DNA of 64,000 bases, taken from Roseburia rectibacter (GTDB lineage Bacteria > Bacillota > Clostridia > Lachnospirales > Lachnospiraceae). The stretch covers positions 298,501-362,500 of the forward strand of contig NZ_CP092473.1 in NCBI RefSeq assembly GCF_014287515.2, read 5' to 3'. The notes under the pieces are model-generated. The model saw only the letters and a program-made list of their open reading frames with translations. It was not told the origin of the DNA and made no database searches. Of the stretch, positions 34,417 to 43,320 are shown in pieces (within the stretch, counting starts at the first letter, position 1; each line of letters opens with the position of its first letter). Position numbers and translations under genes: made by a program.

Positions 34417-35412
34417 ATGAAAGTAAACATTTATTATGGTGGACGGGGATTGTTAGATGATCCTACATTATATGTGTTGAATAAAATGGAAGAAGTATTG
34501 CAGGAACTTCGCGTGACGGTGGAGCGTATTAATATCTATGAGCATAAAAACGAGATTGCCACGCTTCCGCAGACGATGAAAGATGCCGATGGTATCATTC
34601 TTGCAACAACTGTTGAGTGGCTTGGAATAGGTGGCTATATGCAGCAGTTTTTGGATGCCTGCTGGCTGTATGGCGATAAGGAAAAGATAAAAACAACCTA
34701 TATGCAGCCAATTGTTATGTCTACGACATATGGAGAACGGGAAGGTGAACTGACATTAGAGAGTGCCTGGGAGATCTTAGGTGGTCAGCCATGTCCGGGA
34801 CTTTGTGGTTACGTTGAGGATCTGGTCAGTTTTGAGATGAATAAAGATTATACCGTTTTAATAGAGAAGAAGGCGGAGAATCTTTACCGGACGATTTCAC
34901 AGAAAGTAAAATGTCTTCCGACCAGCAATCAGGCGGTAAAGCAGACAATATTAAGAACTCCGCAGTTAGAACTTACACCACAGGAGAGCGAGCAGTTGTC
35001 AAAGTATGTGTCAGATGATACGTATGTGAAAAAGCAGAAGGAAGATATCGAAGAACTTGCAACAATGTTTAAGGGGATGCTTGGAAAGTCAGAAAAAGAA
35101 GATGAAGAGGCTTATATTGAGACATTCCGTGAACAGTTTGCACCGCAGCCTGAATTTAAGGCACGATACCTGTTTATCATAGAAGGCAGAAAAAAGCCAT
35201 TGTTTTTAGAAGTAAATGAAGGTGAACTTACAATTCACTATGGACAGGAAGAAAATATTGATGTCTATGCGAAATTAAAACCGGAAGTTATGGATGGTAT
35301 CGTAGATGGAAGGATGACATTTCAGAGGGCATTCATGACAGGAGAAATGACGGCAAAAGGAAATTTTAAGATTCTGCGTATGTTAGATACCATGTTTAAG
35401 TTTACACATTGA
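34417..35412 (+). CDS. Flavodoxin-like/SCP2-like fusion protein
   Basis: A 331-residue protein. The N-terminal part (about 1-170) resembles the NADPH-dependent FMN reductase/flavodoxin fold, beginning MKVNIYYGGRG and containing DADGIILATTVEW and QPIVMSTTYGEREGE. A linker rich in charged residues (about 180-235) is followed by a C-terminal segment similar to SCP2-type lipid-binding domains (PEVMDGIVDGRMTFQRAFM, GEMTAKGNFKILRMLD). Members of both families bind flavin and lipid respectively; the combined function is unknown. AGGAAGAGG precedes the ATG. Confidence 0.7.
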   Translation: MKVNIYYGGRGLLDDPTLYVLNKMEEVLQELRVTVERINIYEHKNEIATLPQTMKDADGIILATTVEWLGIGGYMQQFLDACWLYGDKEKIKTTYMQPIVMSTTYGEREGELTLESAWEILGGQPCPGLCGYVEDLVSFEMNKDYTVLIEKKAENLYRTISQKVKCLPTSNQAVKQTILRTPQLELTPQESEQLSKYVSDDTYVKKQKEDIEELATMFKGMLGKSEKEDEEAYIETFREQFAPQPEFKARYLFIIEGRKKPLFLEVNEGELTIHYGQEENIDVYAKLKPEVMDGIVDGRMTFQRAFMTGEMTAKGNFKILRMLDTMFKFTH

Positions 35413-35497
35413 TATAGAAAATCTGCAGGATGTTGTAGTAAATATGTCGATTGCGCAAATAAAAAGGAGTGCAAATGCACAGAAAATGGAGGATAAT

Positions 35498-35914
35498 ATG
35501 AGAGACGAAAATTGTATTTTCTGTAAAATTATTGGAGGAGAAATTCCATCCAATACGATTTATGAGGATGATGAATTCAAAGTGATTCTGGATGCGAGTC
35601 CGGCATCAAAAGGACATGCATTGATCCTGCCAAAGGAACATTATGCAGATATTTATGAGATCGATGAAAAGACAGCAGGACATGCAATGCAGCTTGCGAA
35701 GAAACTTGCAAAACATATGACGGACGTTTTAAAGTGTGATGGATTTAATATTGTACAAAATAATCATGAAATTGCGGGACAGACGGTATTTCATTTTCAT
35801 ATGCATCTGATCCCACGTTATAAAAATGCAAAAAATAATGATATTCTGATCTGGGATCATGAGGAGTTTACACCAGAAGAAATGGCAGAGATCAGAGATT
35901 CTCTGAAGATGTAG
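35498..35914 (+). CDS. HIT family hydrolase
   Basis: A 138-residue protein of the histidine triad family that hydrolyses nucleoside phosphoramidates or dinucleotides. It begins CIFCKIIGGEIPSNTIYE (zinc-site cysteines) and carries the active-site triad in QTVFHFHMHLIPRY (about residues 92-105). ATG 35498 has GGAGGA six bases upstream; 18 more codons are open upstream but unsupported. It lies 85 bases after the flavodoxin/SCP2 gene, possibly in one unit. Confidence 0.95.
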   Translation: MRDENCIFCKIIGGEIPSNTIYEDDEFKVILDASPASKGHALILPKEHYADIYEIDEKTAGHAMQLAKKLAKHMTDVLKCDGFNIVQNNHEIAGQTVFHFHMHLIPRYKNAKNNDILIWDHEEFTPEEMAEIRDSLKM

Positions 35915-35961
35915 GGAATGTTGCCGGAAAAGCAGCTTTCTAGCTTATAATCACAAAATGA

Positions 35962-36001
35962 AAGAGGAACAGATATTATAAAGTACATATCCGTTCCTCT
36001 T
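35962..36001. terminator. Bidirectional hairpin between the HIT gene and murG
   Basis: AGAGGAAC and AGATAT pair with ATAT and GTTCCTCT around a central TATAAAGTAC region. The T-tail is better on the minus strand, where it ends just past the murG stop. Confidence 0.6.
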
Positions 36002-36011
36002 ATATCAGAAA

Positions 36012-37082
36012 TTATTTTTTAGATGCGTCTAAGATCAATCCGATGATCGTATCAATGGAATTACGGCTGTTGCTGTTTTCCATTGCCTTAATATATTCTT
36101 CCTTTTTCTGGAAAACATGTTCAATTGCTTCAAGAAGTGTCGTATTTGACAGATCTTCTTCCTCTAACACATAACTAAATCCCTGGGAACGAAATGAATT
36201 TGCATTCAGAATCTGATCTCCACGGCTGGCAGCGGCAGAAAGAGGAATTAAAATATTTGGTTTGCGCAGTGCCAGAAGTTCGCAGATTGCATTTGCACCT
36301 GCACGGGAAATAACAAGATCTGCAAGAGCAAACATATCGGAAAGCTCTTTGTTTGCGTATTCAAACTGTGCATATCCGGTCGTTTCGGTTAATGTTTCAT
36401 CCAGATTGTCTTTTCCACAGAGATGAATAACATTGTAATTTTTCAGAAGTTCAGGAAGCAGACCACGGATCGCTGTATTTATTATACGGGAGCCTGAGCT
36501 TCCGCCAACGATGAGTATTGTCTGTTTACTGTGATCTTTAAAATGACAGAGTGAAAAAGCATGCTCAGCATCGCCTGTTAAAAGCTCCTGACGGATTGGG
36601 GAACCGGTCAGTACAGCTTTTTCTTTCGGAAGATAAGAAAGTGTTTCAGGAAAATTACAGCAAACTTTTGTTGCGCTTGGAATAGCAAGTTTATTTGCAA
36701 GTCCCGGAGTCAGATCTGACTCATGTATAATTGCAGGAACTTTACAGTGTTTTGCTGCTAAAACTACCGGAACAGAGACAAATCCGCCTTTGGAAAAAAC
36801 TACATCTGGTTTTATCTTCTTTAAAAGCCGGATCGACTGTGTATACCCTTTTAATACTTTAAATGGATCTGAAAAATTCTTAGGATCAAAATAGCGTCTT
36901 AATTTTCCAGAAGAAATGCCATAGTAAGGAACACCCTGTTCCTCAATCAGCCGTTTTTCAATCCCTTCATATGAACCTATATAAGAAATTTCAAAACCTT
37001 CATTTCGCAAGGCTGGCATTAATGCGATGTTTGGTGTGACATGCCCTGCGGTACCGCCCCCGGTCATTACGATTTTTTTCAT
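36012..37082 (-). CDS. murG: UDP-GlcNAc:lipid I GlcNAc transferase MurG
   Basis: A 356-residue peripheral membrane glycosyltransferase that makes lipid II from lipid I. It shows MTGGGTAGHVTPNIAL at the N-terminus (first glycine-rich loop), VFSKGGFVSVPVVLAA, HESDLTPGLANKLA, ILIVGGSSGSRIIN and the UDP-GlcNAc site ISRAGANAICELLALRKPNI. Length matches MurG. The start at 37082 fits the family's first residues and an AAAGGG site; eight more codons are open upstream. The gene stands alone rather than in a division and cell-wall cluster. Confidence 0.93.
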   Translation of the reverse strand: MKKIVMTGGGTAGHVTPNIALMPALRNEGFEISYIGSYEGIEKRLIEEQGVPYYGISSGKLRRYFDPKNFSDPFKVLKGYTQSIRLLKKIKPDVVFSKGGFVSVPVVLAAKHCKVPAIIHESDLTPGLANKLAIPSATKVCCNFPETLSYLPKEKAVLTGSPIRQELLTGDAEHAFSLCHFKDHSKQTILIVGGSSGSRIINTAIRGLLPELLKNYNVIHLCGKDNLDETLTETTGYAQFEYANKELSDMFALADLVISRAGANAICELLALRKPNILIPLSAAASRGDQILNANSFRSQGFSYVLEEEDLSNTTLLEAIEHVFQKKEEYIKAMENSNSRNSIDTIIGLILDASKK

Positions 37083-37342
37083 AGAATAATCCCTTTCCTG
37101 TAACATTTTGCACTTCCCTATTTATAATACCCTTATGCGTAAAAGTCAAGAAAAGACTTATAAAATAGAAAACAGCAGACAAAAGGGGCATAAAAAGCAG
37201 GCGGGTAAATGACCGAAAATGTCAAAAGTTGCGGTCAAAAAACAGTCAGAAGACCTTTTCAAACGGACTTGTTCTTTCTATAATTAATAAGAAAAAGGAC
37301 AGTATGATCTATCGATAAGTCCGGAAAAGAGAGGTGGTATAC

Positions 37343-37663
37343 ATGGAACAGATAGGAATCTTTATAGCAGAATATGCAGAATGGCTTTATATAGGAAGCG
37401 GTATACTGATGCTGATCCTGCTGATTTATGTATTACACAGGATAAAAAAAGTGGAGCGGAAAAGCTTTTTGATGAACGAAGAAATCGAAAAAAAACTGCA
37501 GCAGATAGAAAATGATAGATGTGTGAAACAAACAGAGAAACAGGCAGAAAAGCAAATAGAAAGCAGGGCACAAAATACATTAGAAAAGGAAAAACAGGAA
37601 AGTGATCAGGATGCTGAGTCCGTGACAGTAATCCGTGATGTTATAGAGGAGGTTTTTTCTTAA
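37343..37663 (+). CDS. Small membrane-anchored coiled-coil protein
   Basis: I do not recognise this 106-residue protein. One membrane helix (about residues 17-38, LYIGSGILMLILLIYVLHRI) is followed by a basic patch and a charged coiled-coil-like region rich in Lys, Gln and Glu (KQTEKQAEKQIESRAQ), ending in an acidic tail. The topology (short outside, coiled coil inside) is like small division or envelope scaffolds, but that is inference. ATG 37343 has GAGGTGG upstream; three extra codons from GTG are possible. It lies between murG (divergent) and the SleB-like gene. Confidence 0.6.
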   Translation: MEQIGIFIAEYAEWLYIGSGILMLILLIYVLHRIKKVERKSFLMNEEIEKKLQQIENDRCVKQTEKQAEKQIESRAQNTLEKEKQESDQDAESVTVIRDVIEEVFS

Positions 37664-37686
37664 AAAAGGAAGAAAATGTCAAACAC

Positions 37687-37715
37687 TTGACATTTTAGTA
37701 TTGCTTTGCTATAAT
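37687..37715 (+). promoter_or_regulatory. Consensus sigma-A promoter of the SleB-like gene
   Basis: A perfect TTGACA (37687-37692), 17-base spacer and perfect TATAAT (37710-37715), with a leader of about 97 bases. Confidence 0.85.
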
Positions 37716-37818
37716 CCCCATTGTAATAAATCCGTAATAATTGTAACAAAGATGAATAAAACGAAACAAAGGTGTAATACTATTTACATAAGATGGTAAA
37801 CACTGATGGAGGTTTTCT

Positions 37819-39231
37819 ATGAATTTAAGAAAAAGAGCAATCAGCGGAATCATGCTTGCCGGTTCTATGGTAGTGATGTGCGCGATTGCAGATGCAGCCA
37901 GTACAGTTTCAGCAGAAGCAGTATCGGTTGTAGCAGACACAAGGACGGACTTAGCTACAGATGGGACAGCAGGTGTTGTTGCACAGTTAAATCAGGTAAG
38001 TACAGATGCAGTAGAGATGGCAGCAGCAGGAGTTGAGAACTCCCAGACGATACTTGTTGCTTCGGCAGATGAGGAAGCGCAGGTAGCAGAAGATACAGAA
38101 GAAACATCAGCAGTACAGGAAGAAACAGTATCCGTAGAGGAATCTGCGCAGGCTGATTCTAAGGAAGATGAAACGACGCAGGAAGCTGATGCCGTAGAAG
38201 ATGTGCAGAATGCAGATGTGGATAGTGAAACAGACACTGAGAATACAGTGGATGTAGAAAATACAAAAGATATAGAAAATACAAAAGAGACGGAAAATAT
38301 AGAAGATACAGAAAATATTCAGAATACCGAAAATGCCGAGTGGCAGAATCGTCTGATGGCAGATGTTGATGAATTTTTATATGTCAGAGCATCTGGGGAT
38401 GCGGATGCAGAGATTATCGGTAAATTATATAAAGGTGATGTGGCAGATGTCGTTGAGAATGGAGATACATGGATCCATGTCGTATCCGGCGATGTTGATG
38501 GATATGTAAACAACGATTATTGTGTATCCGGCGAGGATGCACTTGCCTATGCACAGGAAAACGTTGAGACAGAGGCACAGGTTAATACGAATGGACTTCG
38601 TGTCAGAAATGCTGCATCGGAGGATGCATCTGTTATCACTGCTGTTTCAGAGGGAACAACATTGACAGTTGATACAGACGCTGAGACAGAGGATGGATGG
38701 GTTGCTGTTAAATATAAAGGACAGACTGCATATGTCAGTGCGGATTATGTTACCACAGAACTTGCACTCGGTGAGGCAGTTACGATAGAAGAAGAAAAGG
38801 CGGCATTAGCAAAGAAAGCTGAGGAAGAGGCAGCAGCAAAAGCAGCACAGACAAAAGAGACAACTACTGTGCAGAATGCTTCAGTTTCAGCATCTTATGA
38901 TGATGTAACACTTCTTGCAGCACTGATCCAGTGTGAAGCAGGTAACGAACTTTACGAGGGACAGCTTGCAGTTGGAGCAGTTGTTATGAACAGACTTCGT
39001 TCAGGTGCATATCCATCAAGTATTTCCGGTGTTATTTACCAGAGCGGACAGTTCCCACCAGCAGGGCAGGGAATGGTTGCAAGCATTGCAGCAAACGGAC
39101 CAAAGAGCAGCTGCGTACAGGCAGCACAGCAGGCATTAGGTGGTTCCGATAATACAGGCGGTGCAACCTGTTTTTCAAGAGCAAGTTCCGGACGCGCTGG
39201 TGTTGTGATCGGAAATCATGTATTTTACTAA
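37819..39231 (+). CDS. Secreted SH3/cell-wall hydrolase (SleB-like)
   Basis: A 470-residue exported protein. A signal peptide (about 1-35) is followed by an acidic low-complexity region (about 80-170) with repeats of the type ENTKDIENTKETEN, two bacterial SH3 domains (about 175-235 and 250-315), an Ala/Lys/Glu linker and a C-terminal SleB-type hydrolase domain (about 360-470). In the latter the catalytic Glu is in LIQCEAGNELYEGQLAVGA, followed by VVMNRLRSGAYPSS. SleB enzymes are lytic transglycosylases of peptidoglycan. The strong promoter suggests high expression, and the absence of other spore genes nearby suggests vegetative wall turnover. Confidence 0.92.
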   Translation: MNLRKRAISGIMLAGSMVVMCAIADAASTVSAEAVSVVADTRTDLATDGTAGVVAQLNQVSTDAVEMAAAGVENSQTILVASADEEAQVAEDTEETSAVQEETVSVEESAQADSKEDETTQEADAVEDVQNADVDSETDTENTVDVENTKDIENTKETENIEDTENIQNTENAEWQNRLMADVDEFLYVRASGDADAEIIGKLYKGDVADVVENGDTWIHVVSGDVDGYVNNDYCVSGEDALAYAQENVETEAQVNTNGLRVRNAASEDASVITAVSEGTTLTVDTDAETEDGWVAVKYKGQTAYVSADYVTTELALGEAVTIEEEKAALAKKAEEEAAAKAAQTKETTTVQNASVSASYDDVTLLAALIQCEAGNELYEGQLAVGAVVMNRLRSGAYPSSISGVIYQSGQFPPAGQGMVASIAANGPKSSCVQAAQQALGGSDNTGGATCFSRASSGRAGVVIGNHVFY

Positions 39232-39251
39232 GATATAGATATTTATTTTCA

Positions 39252-39284
39252 GGCAGGTATTTTAATGAGATACCTGCCCTTTTT
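39252..39284 (+). terminator. Rho-independent terminator after the SleB-like gene
   Basis: GGCAGGTAT (39252-39260) pairs with ATACCTGCC (39270-39278) and is followed by CTTTTT. Confidence 0.9.
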
Positions 39285-39319
39285 AATTCATAGGAAATTA
39301 TGTCCTATGAATTAAAAAG
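39279..39319. repeat. Perfect 17-bp inverted repeat
   Basis: CTTTTTAATTCATAGGA (39279-39295) is exactly repeated as its complement at 39303-39319 around a 7-base spacer. It shares the T-run of the adjoining terminator, so the two structures overlap. It may be an extra bidirectional terminator or a small mobile repeat; no coding gene lies in this 332-base gap, which holds these hairpins, a promoter and a long aroF leader without recognised motifs. Confidence 0.85.
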
Positions 39320-39354
39320 CCCTCCGGGCAGCTCATGAAAATCCCTAAAAGGGA

Positions 39355-39383
39355 TTGACAGATCAGAGAGAACACAGTATTAT
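39355..39383 (+). promoter_or_regulatory. Predicted sigma-A promoter of the DAHP synthase gene
   Basis: A perfect TTGACA (39355-39360), 17 bases, and TATTAT (39378-39383). The leader to the ATG is about 175 bases; no T-box or leader terminator was recognised in it. Confidence 0.75.
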
Positions 39384-39563
39384 TTAAAGGAACTTCATAC
39401 TGCAATGCTTTAAAGCGAAAAAGAAAAAGCGGCATGAAAAACAGATTGCAAGTTTTACGGGCAAAACTAATGTGAAAAAAGCAGTGCGCAGATAACAAAG
39501 AAGTCCTGTGAGGATAACAGTGACATAAAAGAAGATAGAGAAGGCGCAGAAACGGAGGATAAT

Positions 39564-40613
39564 ATGGAAATGGAAATGGAGTTCTTACGGAAACTTCCGA
39601 CACCGGCAGAGCTGAAGGAAGAGTATCCGGTAAGTGCACAGGTCGTTGCTACGAAAGCAGAGCGTGATGATGAGATCCGCGCAATATTTGAGGGAAAAGA
39701 AGATAAATTGATTCTGGTGATCGGACCGTGCTCCGCAGACAATGAGGATGCGGTAATTGATTATATATCAAGACTTCGTAAAGTGCAGGACAAAGTTGCT
39801 GATAAGATTTTTATGATTCCGCGTATTTATACCAATAAACCAAGAACAATTGGAATCGGTTATAAAGGTATGCTGCATCAGCCGGATCCGGAGAAAGAGA
39901 CTGATATGTTAAAAGGAATCATAGCCATCCGCCAGATGCATAAACGTGCAGTGGAGGAGACAGGATTTACCTGTGCGGATGAGATGTTATATCCGGAAAA
40001 TCACAGATATTTATCAGATCTGCTTTCTTATGTAGCAGTAGGTGCACGTTCTGTGGAAAACCAGCAGCACAGACTGACAGCAAGTGGTGTGGGGATACCG
40101 GTAGGTATGAAGAATCCGACAGGCGGTGATATTGCTGTTATGATGAATTCCATCATTGCGGCACAGAACAGCCATACATTCTTATACCGTGGCTGGGAGG
40201 TAAAAACGCAGGGCAATCCATATACACATGCTATTTTAAGAGGTTATGTAGATAAATTTGGAAGAAATATCCCGAATTATCATTATGAAGATCTGCAGAA
40301 CCTGTTAGAGCATTATGAGGATGCAAACTCATCCAGCAATCCGCTTGCCAATCCGGCAGTGATTGTTGATGCCAACCATTCTAATTCCGGCAAGAAATTT
40401 GAGGAGCAGATCAGAATCAGTAAGGATGTACTGCACAGTTGTAAGATGTCTGCTGATATTCATAAACTTGTCAAGGGACTTATGATCGAGAGTTATATAG
40501 AGGATGGAAATCAGAAAGTCGGAGGACACTGCTATGGAAAGTCAATTACAGATCCTTGCCTTGGCTGGGAGAAAACAGAAAAACTCATTTATGAACTGGC
40601 AGAACTGTGGTAA
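39564..40613 (+). CDS. aroF: 3-deoxy-7-phosphoheptulonate synthase (class I DAHP synthase)
   Basis: A 349-residue enzyme condensing phosphoenolpyruvate and erythrose 4-phosphate, the first step of the shikimate pathway. Family motifs are LILVIGPCSADNEDAVIDYI, IPRIYTNKPRT, GYKGMLHQPD, ADEMLYPE, VGARSVENQQHR, GIPVGMKNPTGGDI and ANHSNSGKKFEEQ, with metal-binding Cys, His, Glu and Asp in the expected places. Length fits the E. coli AroF/AroG/AroH type, and the feedback specificity cannot be told. GGAGGA precedes the ATG. The response regulator gene begins within six bases of the stop, which could couple the two. Confidence 0.96.
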   Translation: MEMEMEFLRKLPTPAELKEEYPVSAQVVATKAERDDEIRAIFEGKEDKLILVIGPCSADNEDAVIDYISRLRKVQDKVADKIFMIPRIYTNKPRTIGIGYKGMLHQPDPEKETDMLKGIIAIRQMHKRAVEETGFTCADEMLYPENHRYLSDLLSYVAVGARSVENQQHRLTASGVGIPVGMKNPTGGDIAVMMNSIIAAQNSHTFLYRGWEVKTQGNPYTHAILRGYVDKFGRNIPNYHYEDLQNLLEHYEDANSSSNPLANPAVIVDANHSNSGKKFEEQIRISKDVLHSCKMSADIHKLVKGLMIESYIEDGNQKVGGHCYGKSITDPCLGWEKTEKLIYELAELW

Positions 40614-40618
40614 AAAAT

Positions 40619-41290
40619 ATGTATCGGATTTTGATCGTAGAAGATGATGAAAGTATAGCACGAAGTGTAAAGACCCATCTGGAAAGCTGGAATTATGAAG
40701 TATGCTGTGCCGAAGATTTTTCAAATGTGACCGGCACATTTGCGGTATTTGATCCACAGCTTGTTCTGATGGATATCAAACTTCCTTTTTTTAATGGCTA
40801 TCACTGGTGCAGTGAGATCCGTAAAGTTTCAAAAGTACCTGTTATTTTTTTATCGTCCGCATCGGATAATATGAATATTGTGATGGCGGTCAGTATGGGT
40901 GGAGATGATTTTATTGCAAAACCATTTGACCTTGAAGTGTTGACGGCAAAGGTGCAGGCGATGCTTCGGAGAACTTATGATTTTACCGGGCAGAGTGCTG
41001 TTTTAGAGCATAAGGGAGCTATGCTGAATCTGACAGAGGCAGCATTGTTTTATGAACAGAAAAAAATAGAATTGACCAAAAATGAATTTAAGATTTTACA
41101 GGTACTTATGGAAAATAAGCAGAAAGTCGTTTCAAGAGATACTCTGATGGTAAAATTGTGGGAGAGTGACAGTTTTGTGGATGAAAATACACTTTCTGTT
41201 AATGTCAACCGGTTACGGAAAAAGTTAGAATCTGTTGGACTTTATGATTTTATTGTAACGAGAAAAGGAATCGGGTATCAGATCGGATGA
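40619..41290 (+). CDS. Response regulator, OmpR family (BceR-like)
   Basis: A 223-residue regulator. The receiver domain has acidic residues DD at about 9-10, the phospho-acceptor Asp in VLMDIKLPFFNG (about 52) and Lys in DDFIAKPFDLEVL (about 101). The winged-helix output domain starts near residue 130 and ends RKGIGYQIG. ATG 40619 is used; a GTG at 40607 would overlap the end of aroF. The kinase and ABC genes downstream identify it as part of a Bce-like antimicrobial-peptide sensing and resistance module. Confidence 0.9.
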   Translation: MYRILIVEDDESIARSVKTHLESWNYEVCCAEDFSNVTGTFAVFDPQLVLMDIKLPFFNGYHWCSEIRKVSKVPVIFLSSASDNMNIVMAVSMGGDDFIAKPFDLEVLTAKVQAMLRRTYDFTGQSAVLEHKGAMLNLTEAALFYEQKKIELTKNEFKILQVLMENKQKVVSRDTLMVKLWESDSFVDENTLSVNVNRLRKKLESVGLYDFIVTRKGIGYQIG

Positions 41291-42330
41291 GAGGTATTAT
41301 TGCTTATATAAAAAGAAGTATTGGCTGGCTGTGCATTGTCATTGTGTGTGAAGTGATCATGATCGCAACGATGATGCTCAATGAAATAGCATTTGCAGAG
41401 ATCCTCTATGGGATATTTATCTCGTTATTTTTATTGCTGATCCTTCTGGTCTTTGATGCAGCAAGGTATTACAGGCATTATCAGAAAATAAAAGAATTGG
41501 AACATAGCATCATGCTTTCCACAGATGGAATGCCGGAAACTGCAGATCTGCTGGGAAATGAGTATCAGAAGCTGCTTCGGATACTGGCAGATGAATATAC
41601 GGGACTGCAGAGTCAGGCGGCTGCCAGACAGAAAGATATGCAGGAATATTATGCCATGTGGGTGCATCAGGTCAAGACGCCGATCGCTGCGCTGCGTCTT
41701 CTGCTTCAGAATAAAAATGAAGATGGAAAGATGACAGAGGAACTTTCCGAACTGTTTGATATTGAACAGTATGTGGAAATGGCATTGCAGTATCAGCGTC
41801 TCGATTCAGAAACAACGGATTTTGTATTTGAAGAGACCGATCTGGATGAGATCATACGGGGGGCTGTAAAAAAATATGCAAGACAGTTTATTGCAAAAAA
41901 AATCAGTCTATGTTATGAACCGGTTGAAACAAGCGTAGTTACGGATAAAAAATGGCTTTCATTTGTTATAGAACAGGTAATATCAAATGCAGTTAAATAC
42001 ACAAAGACAGGAAGCATTAAGATTTATCTGGAAGATGGAGATGGAACCATGTCGGTGCCTTTGCCTGAAATCGCCCATGCAAAAAAGACAGAAATGGGAA
42101 ACGGCAGTACAAGTTCGGTTTGCCTTGTCATCGAAGATGCCGGAATCGGAATCCGTGCAGAAGATCTGCCCCGTATCTGTGAGATGGGATATACCGGATG
42201 TAATGGACATGAAGGGCAGCATTCGAGCGGAATCGGTCTGTATCTGTGCAGTCGTATTTTGAAAAAACTGGGACATACATTTGCGATCACATCAAAAGAG
42301 GGTGTTGGGACAGTCGTAAAAATCGGTTAA
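41287..42330 (+). CDS. Sensor histidine kinase (BceS-like)
   Basis: A 347-residue intramembrane-sensing kinase. Two close membrane helices near the N-terminus (about 12-60) have almost no external loop, which is typical of BceS kinases that rely on their ABC transporter for sensing. The phospho-acceptor His lies in MWVHQVKTPIAALRLLL (about 125), followed by the N box (IEQVISNAVKYTK) and G boxes (DAGIGI, GIGLYLCSRILKKLG). The ATG overlaps the regulator stop (ATGA). Confidence 0.92.
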   Translation: MRGIIAYIKRSIGWLCIVIVCEVIMIATMMLNEIAFAEILYGIFISLFLLLILLVFDAARYYRHYQKIKELEHSIMLSTDGMPETADLLGNEYQKLLRILADEYTGLQSQAAARQKDMQEYYAMWVHQVKTPIAALRLLLQNKNEDGKMTEELSELFDIEQYVEMALQYQRLDSETTDFVFEETDLDEIIRGAVKKYARQFIAKKISLCYEPVETSVVTDKKWLSFVIEQVISNAVKYTKTGSIKIYLEDGDGTMSVPLPEIAHAKKTEMGNGSTSSVCLVIEDAGIGIRAEDLPRICEMGYTGCNGHEGQHSSGIGLYLCSRILKKLGHTFAITSKEGVGTVVKIG

Positions 42331-42377
42331 AACTATTATTTCAAAAAATAAAGCAGTATCATATAACAGAAAATGCA

Positions 42378-42397
42378 ATCTTACGATAATGTAAGAT
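42378..42397. promoter_or_regulatory. Inverted repeat, candidate operator of the Bce-like system
   Basis: ATCTTAC (42378-42384) and GTAAGAT (42391-42397) are perfectly complementary with a six-base spacer, upstream of the ABC genes. The regulator encoded just before could bind it, as Bce-type regulators act on inverted repeats upstream of their transporter genes. Confidence 0.45.
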
Positions 42398-42402
42398 ACA
42401 GC

Positions 42403-42444
42403 AGGGAAATGTAAGCTGATTCGATAGCTTGCATTTCCCTCTTT
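42403..42444 (+). terminator. Strong terminator between the kinase and the ABC genes
   Basis: A 15-pair stem with one G-T pair (42403-42417 with 42426-42440, loop GATTCGAT) is followed by CTTTTG. It separates the regulator/kinase pair from the transporter genes. Confidence 0.8.
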
Positions 42445-42552
42445 TGTTATACTTGATACAGTCCTTAAGGAAATGAAACAAGACTGCTGTGATAAAAATA
42501 ATGATGACTGCAGGAACAATCTGAGCATAGAAAAGACAGGGAGGAGTCTGAA

Positions 42553-43320
42553 ATGGCACTTTTAGAGGTAAACAATTTAAAGAAAATATATACTACGCGG
42601 TTTGGAGGAAACCAGGTAGAGGCATTGAAATCCATGAATTTTTCTGTGGAAGAAGGAGAGTATGTGGCGATCATGGGAGAGTCCGGATCAGGGAAAACAA
42701 CACTTCTTAACATTCTTGCCGCACTGGATAAACCGACTGCAGGAGAGGTCCTTTTGAATGGAAAAAATATCGTAACGCTTCGCGAAAAAGAAATCTCTGC
42801 ATTCAGAAGGGATCATCTTGGATTTGTATTTCAGGATTTTAATTTATTAGATCAATTCTGCCTGAAAGATAACATTCTGCTTCCACTGGTACTTGCAGGA
42901 GTAAAACCGGAGCAGATGGAGCCGAAAGCATACCCTCTTGCAAAAAAACTTGGGATTGAAGAACTTTTGGAAAAATATCCATATGAGATTTCCGGCGGGC
43001 AAAAACAGCGCGTGGCAGTTGCACGTGCACTTATCACAGATCCGCAGCTGATCTTAGCGGATGAACCGACCGGGGCACTTGATTCAAAAGCGACAGACAG
43101 TATTCTGTCATTGTTTAATCAGATCAATGAGGACGGACAAACGATCCTTATGGTGACACACAGCATCAAAGCGGCAAGTCATGCGAAACGTGTGCTGTTT
43201 ATTAAAGATGGGGAAGTATTTCATCAGTTGTACAGGGGAGATATGAGTATCGAAGAACTTTATGCGAAAATATCTGATACACTTACCATTTTAACGACAG
43301 GTGGTGAGCGTCATGAATAG
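42553..43320 (+). CDS. ABC transporter ATP-binding protein (BceA-like)
   Basis: A 255-residue ATPase of the MacB/BceA type. Walker A is GESGSGKTTLLNIL (about residues 38-51), the Q loop FVFQDFNLLDQ, the signature SGGQKQRVAVARAL, Walker B LILADEPTGALDS, and the H loop VTHSIKAA. It drives the partner permease in resistance to and sensing of cell-wall-active peptides in characterised Bce systems. A GGGAGG site precedes the ATG. Its end overlaps the permease start by eight bases. Confidence 0.95.
   Translation: MALLEVNNLKKIYTTRFGGNQVEALKSMNFSVEEGEYVAIMGESGSGKTTLLNILAALDKPTAGEVLLNGKNIVTLREKEISAFRRDHLGFVFQDFNLLDQFCLKDNILLPLVLAGVKPEQMEPKAYPLAKKLGIEELLEKYPYEISGGQKQRVAVARALITDPQLILADEPTGALDSKATDSILSLFNQINEDGQTILMVTHSIKAASHAKRVLFIKDGEVFHQLYRGDMSIEELYAKISDTLTILTTGGERHE

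Noticed and set aside
39433..39474. A 13-codon leader peptide before the DAHP synthase gene
   Set aside because: It has no ribosome binding site, no run of Phe, Tyr or Trp codons and no terminator/antiterminator pair.
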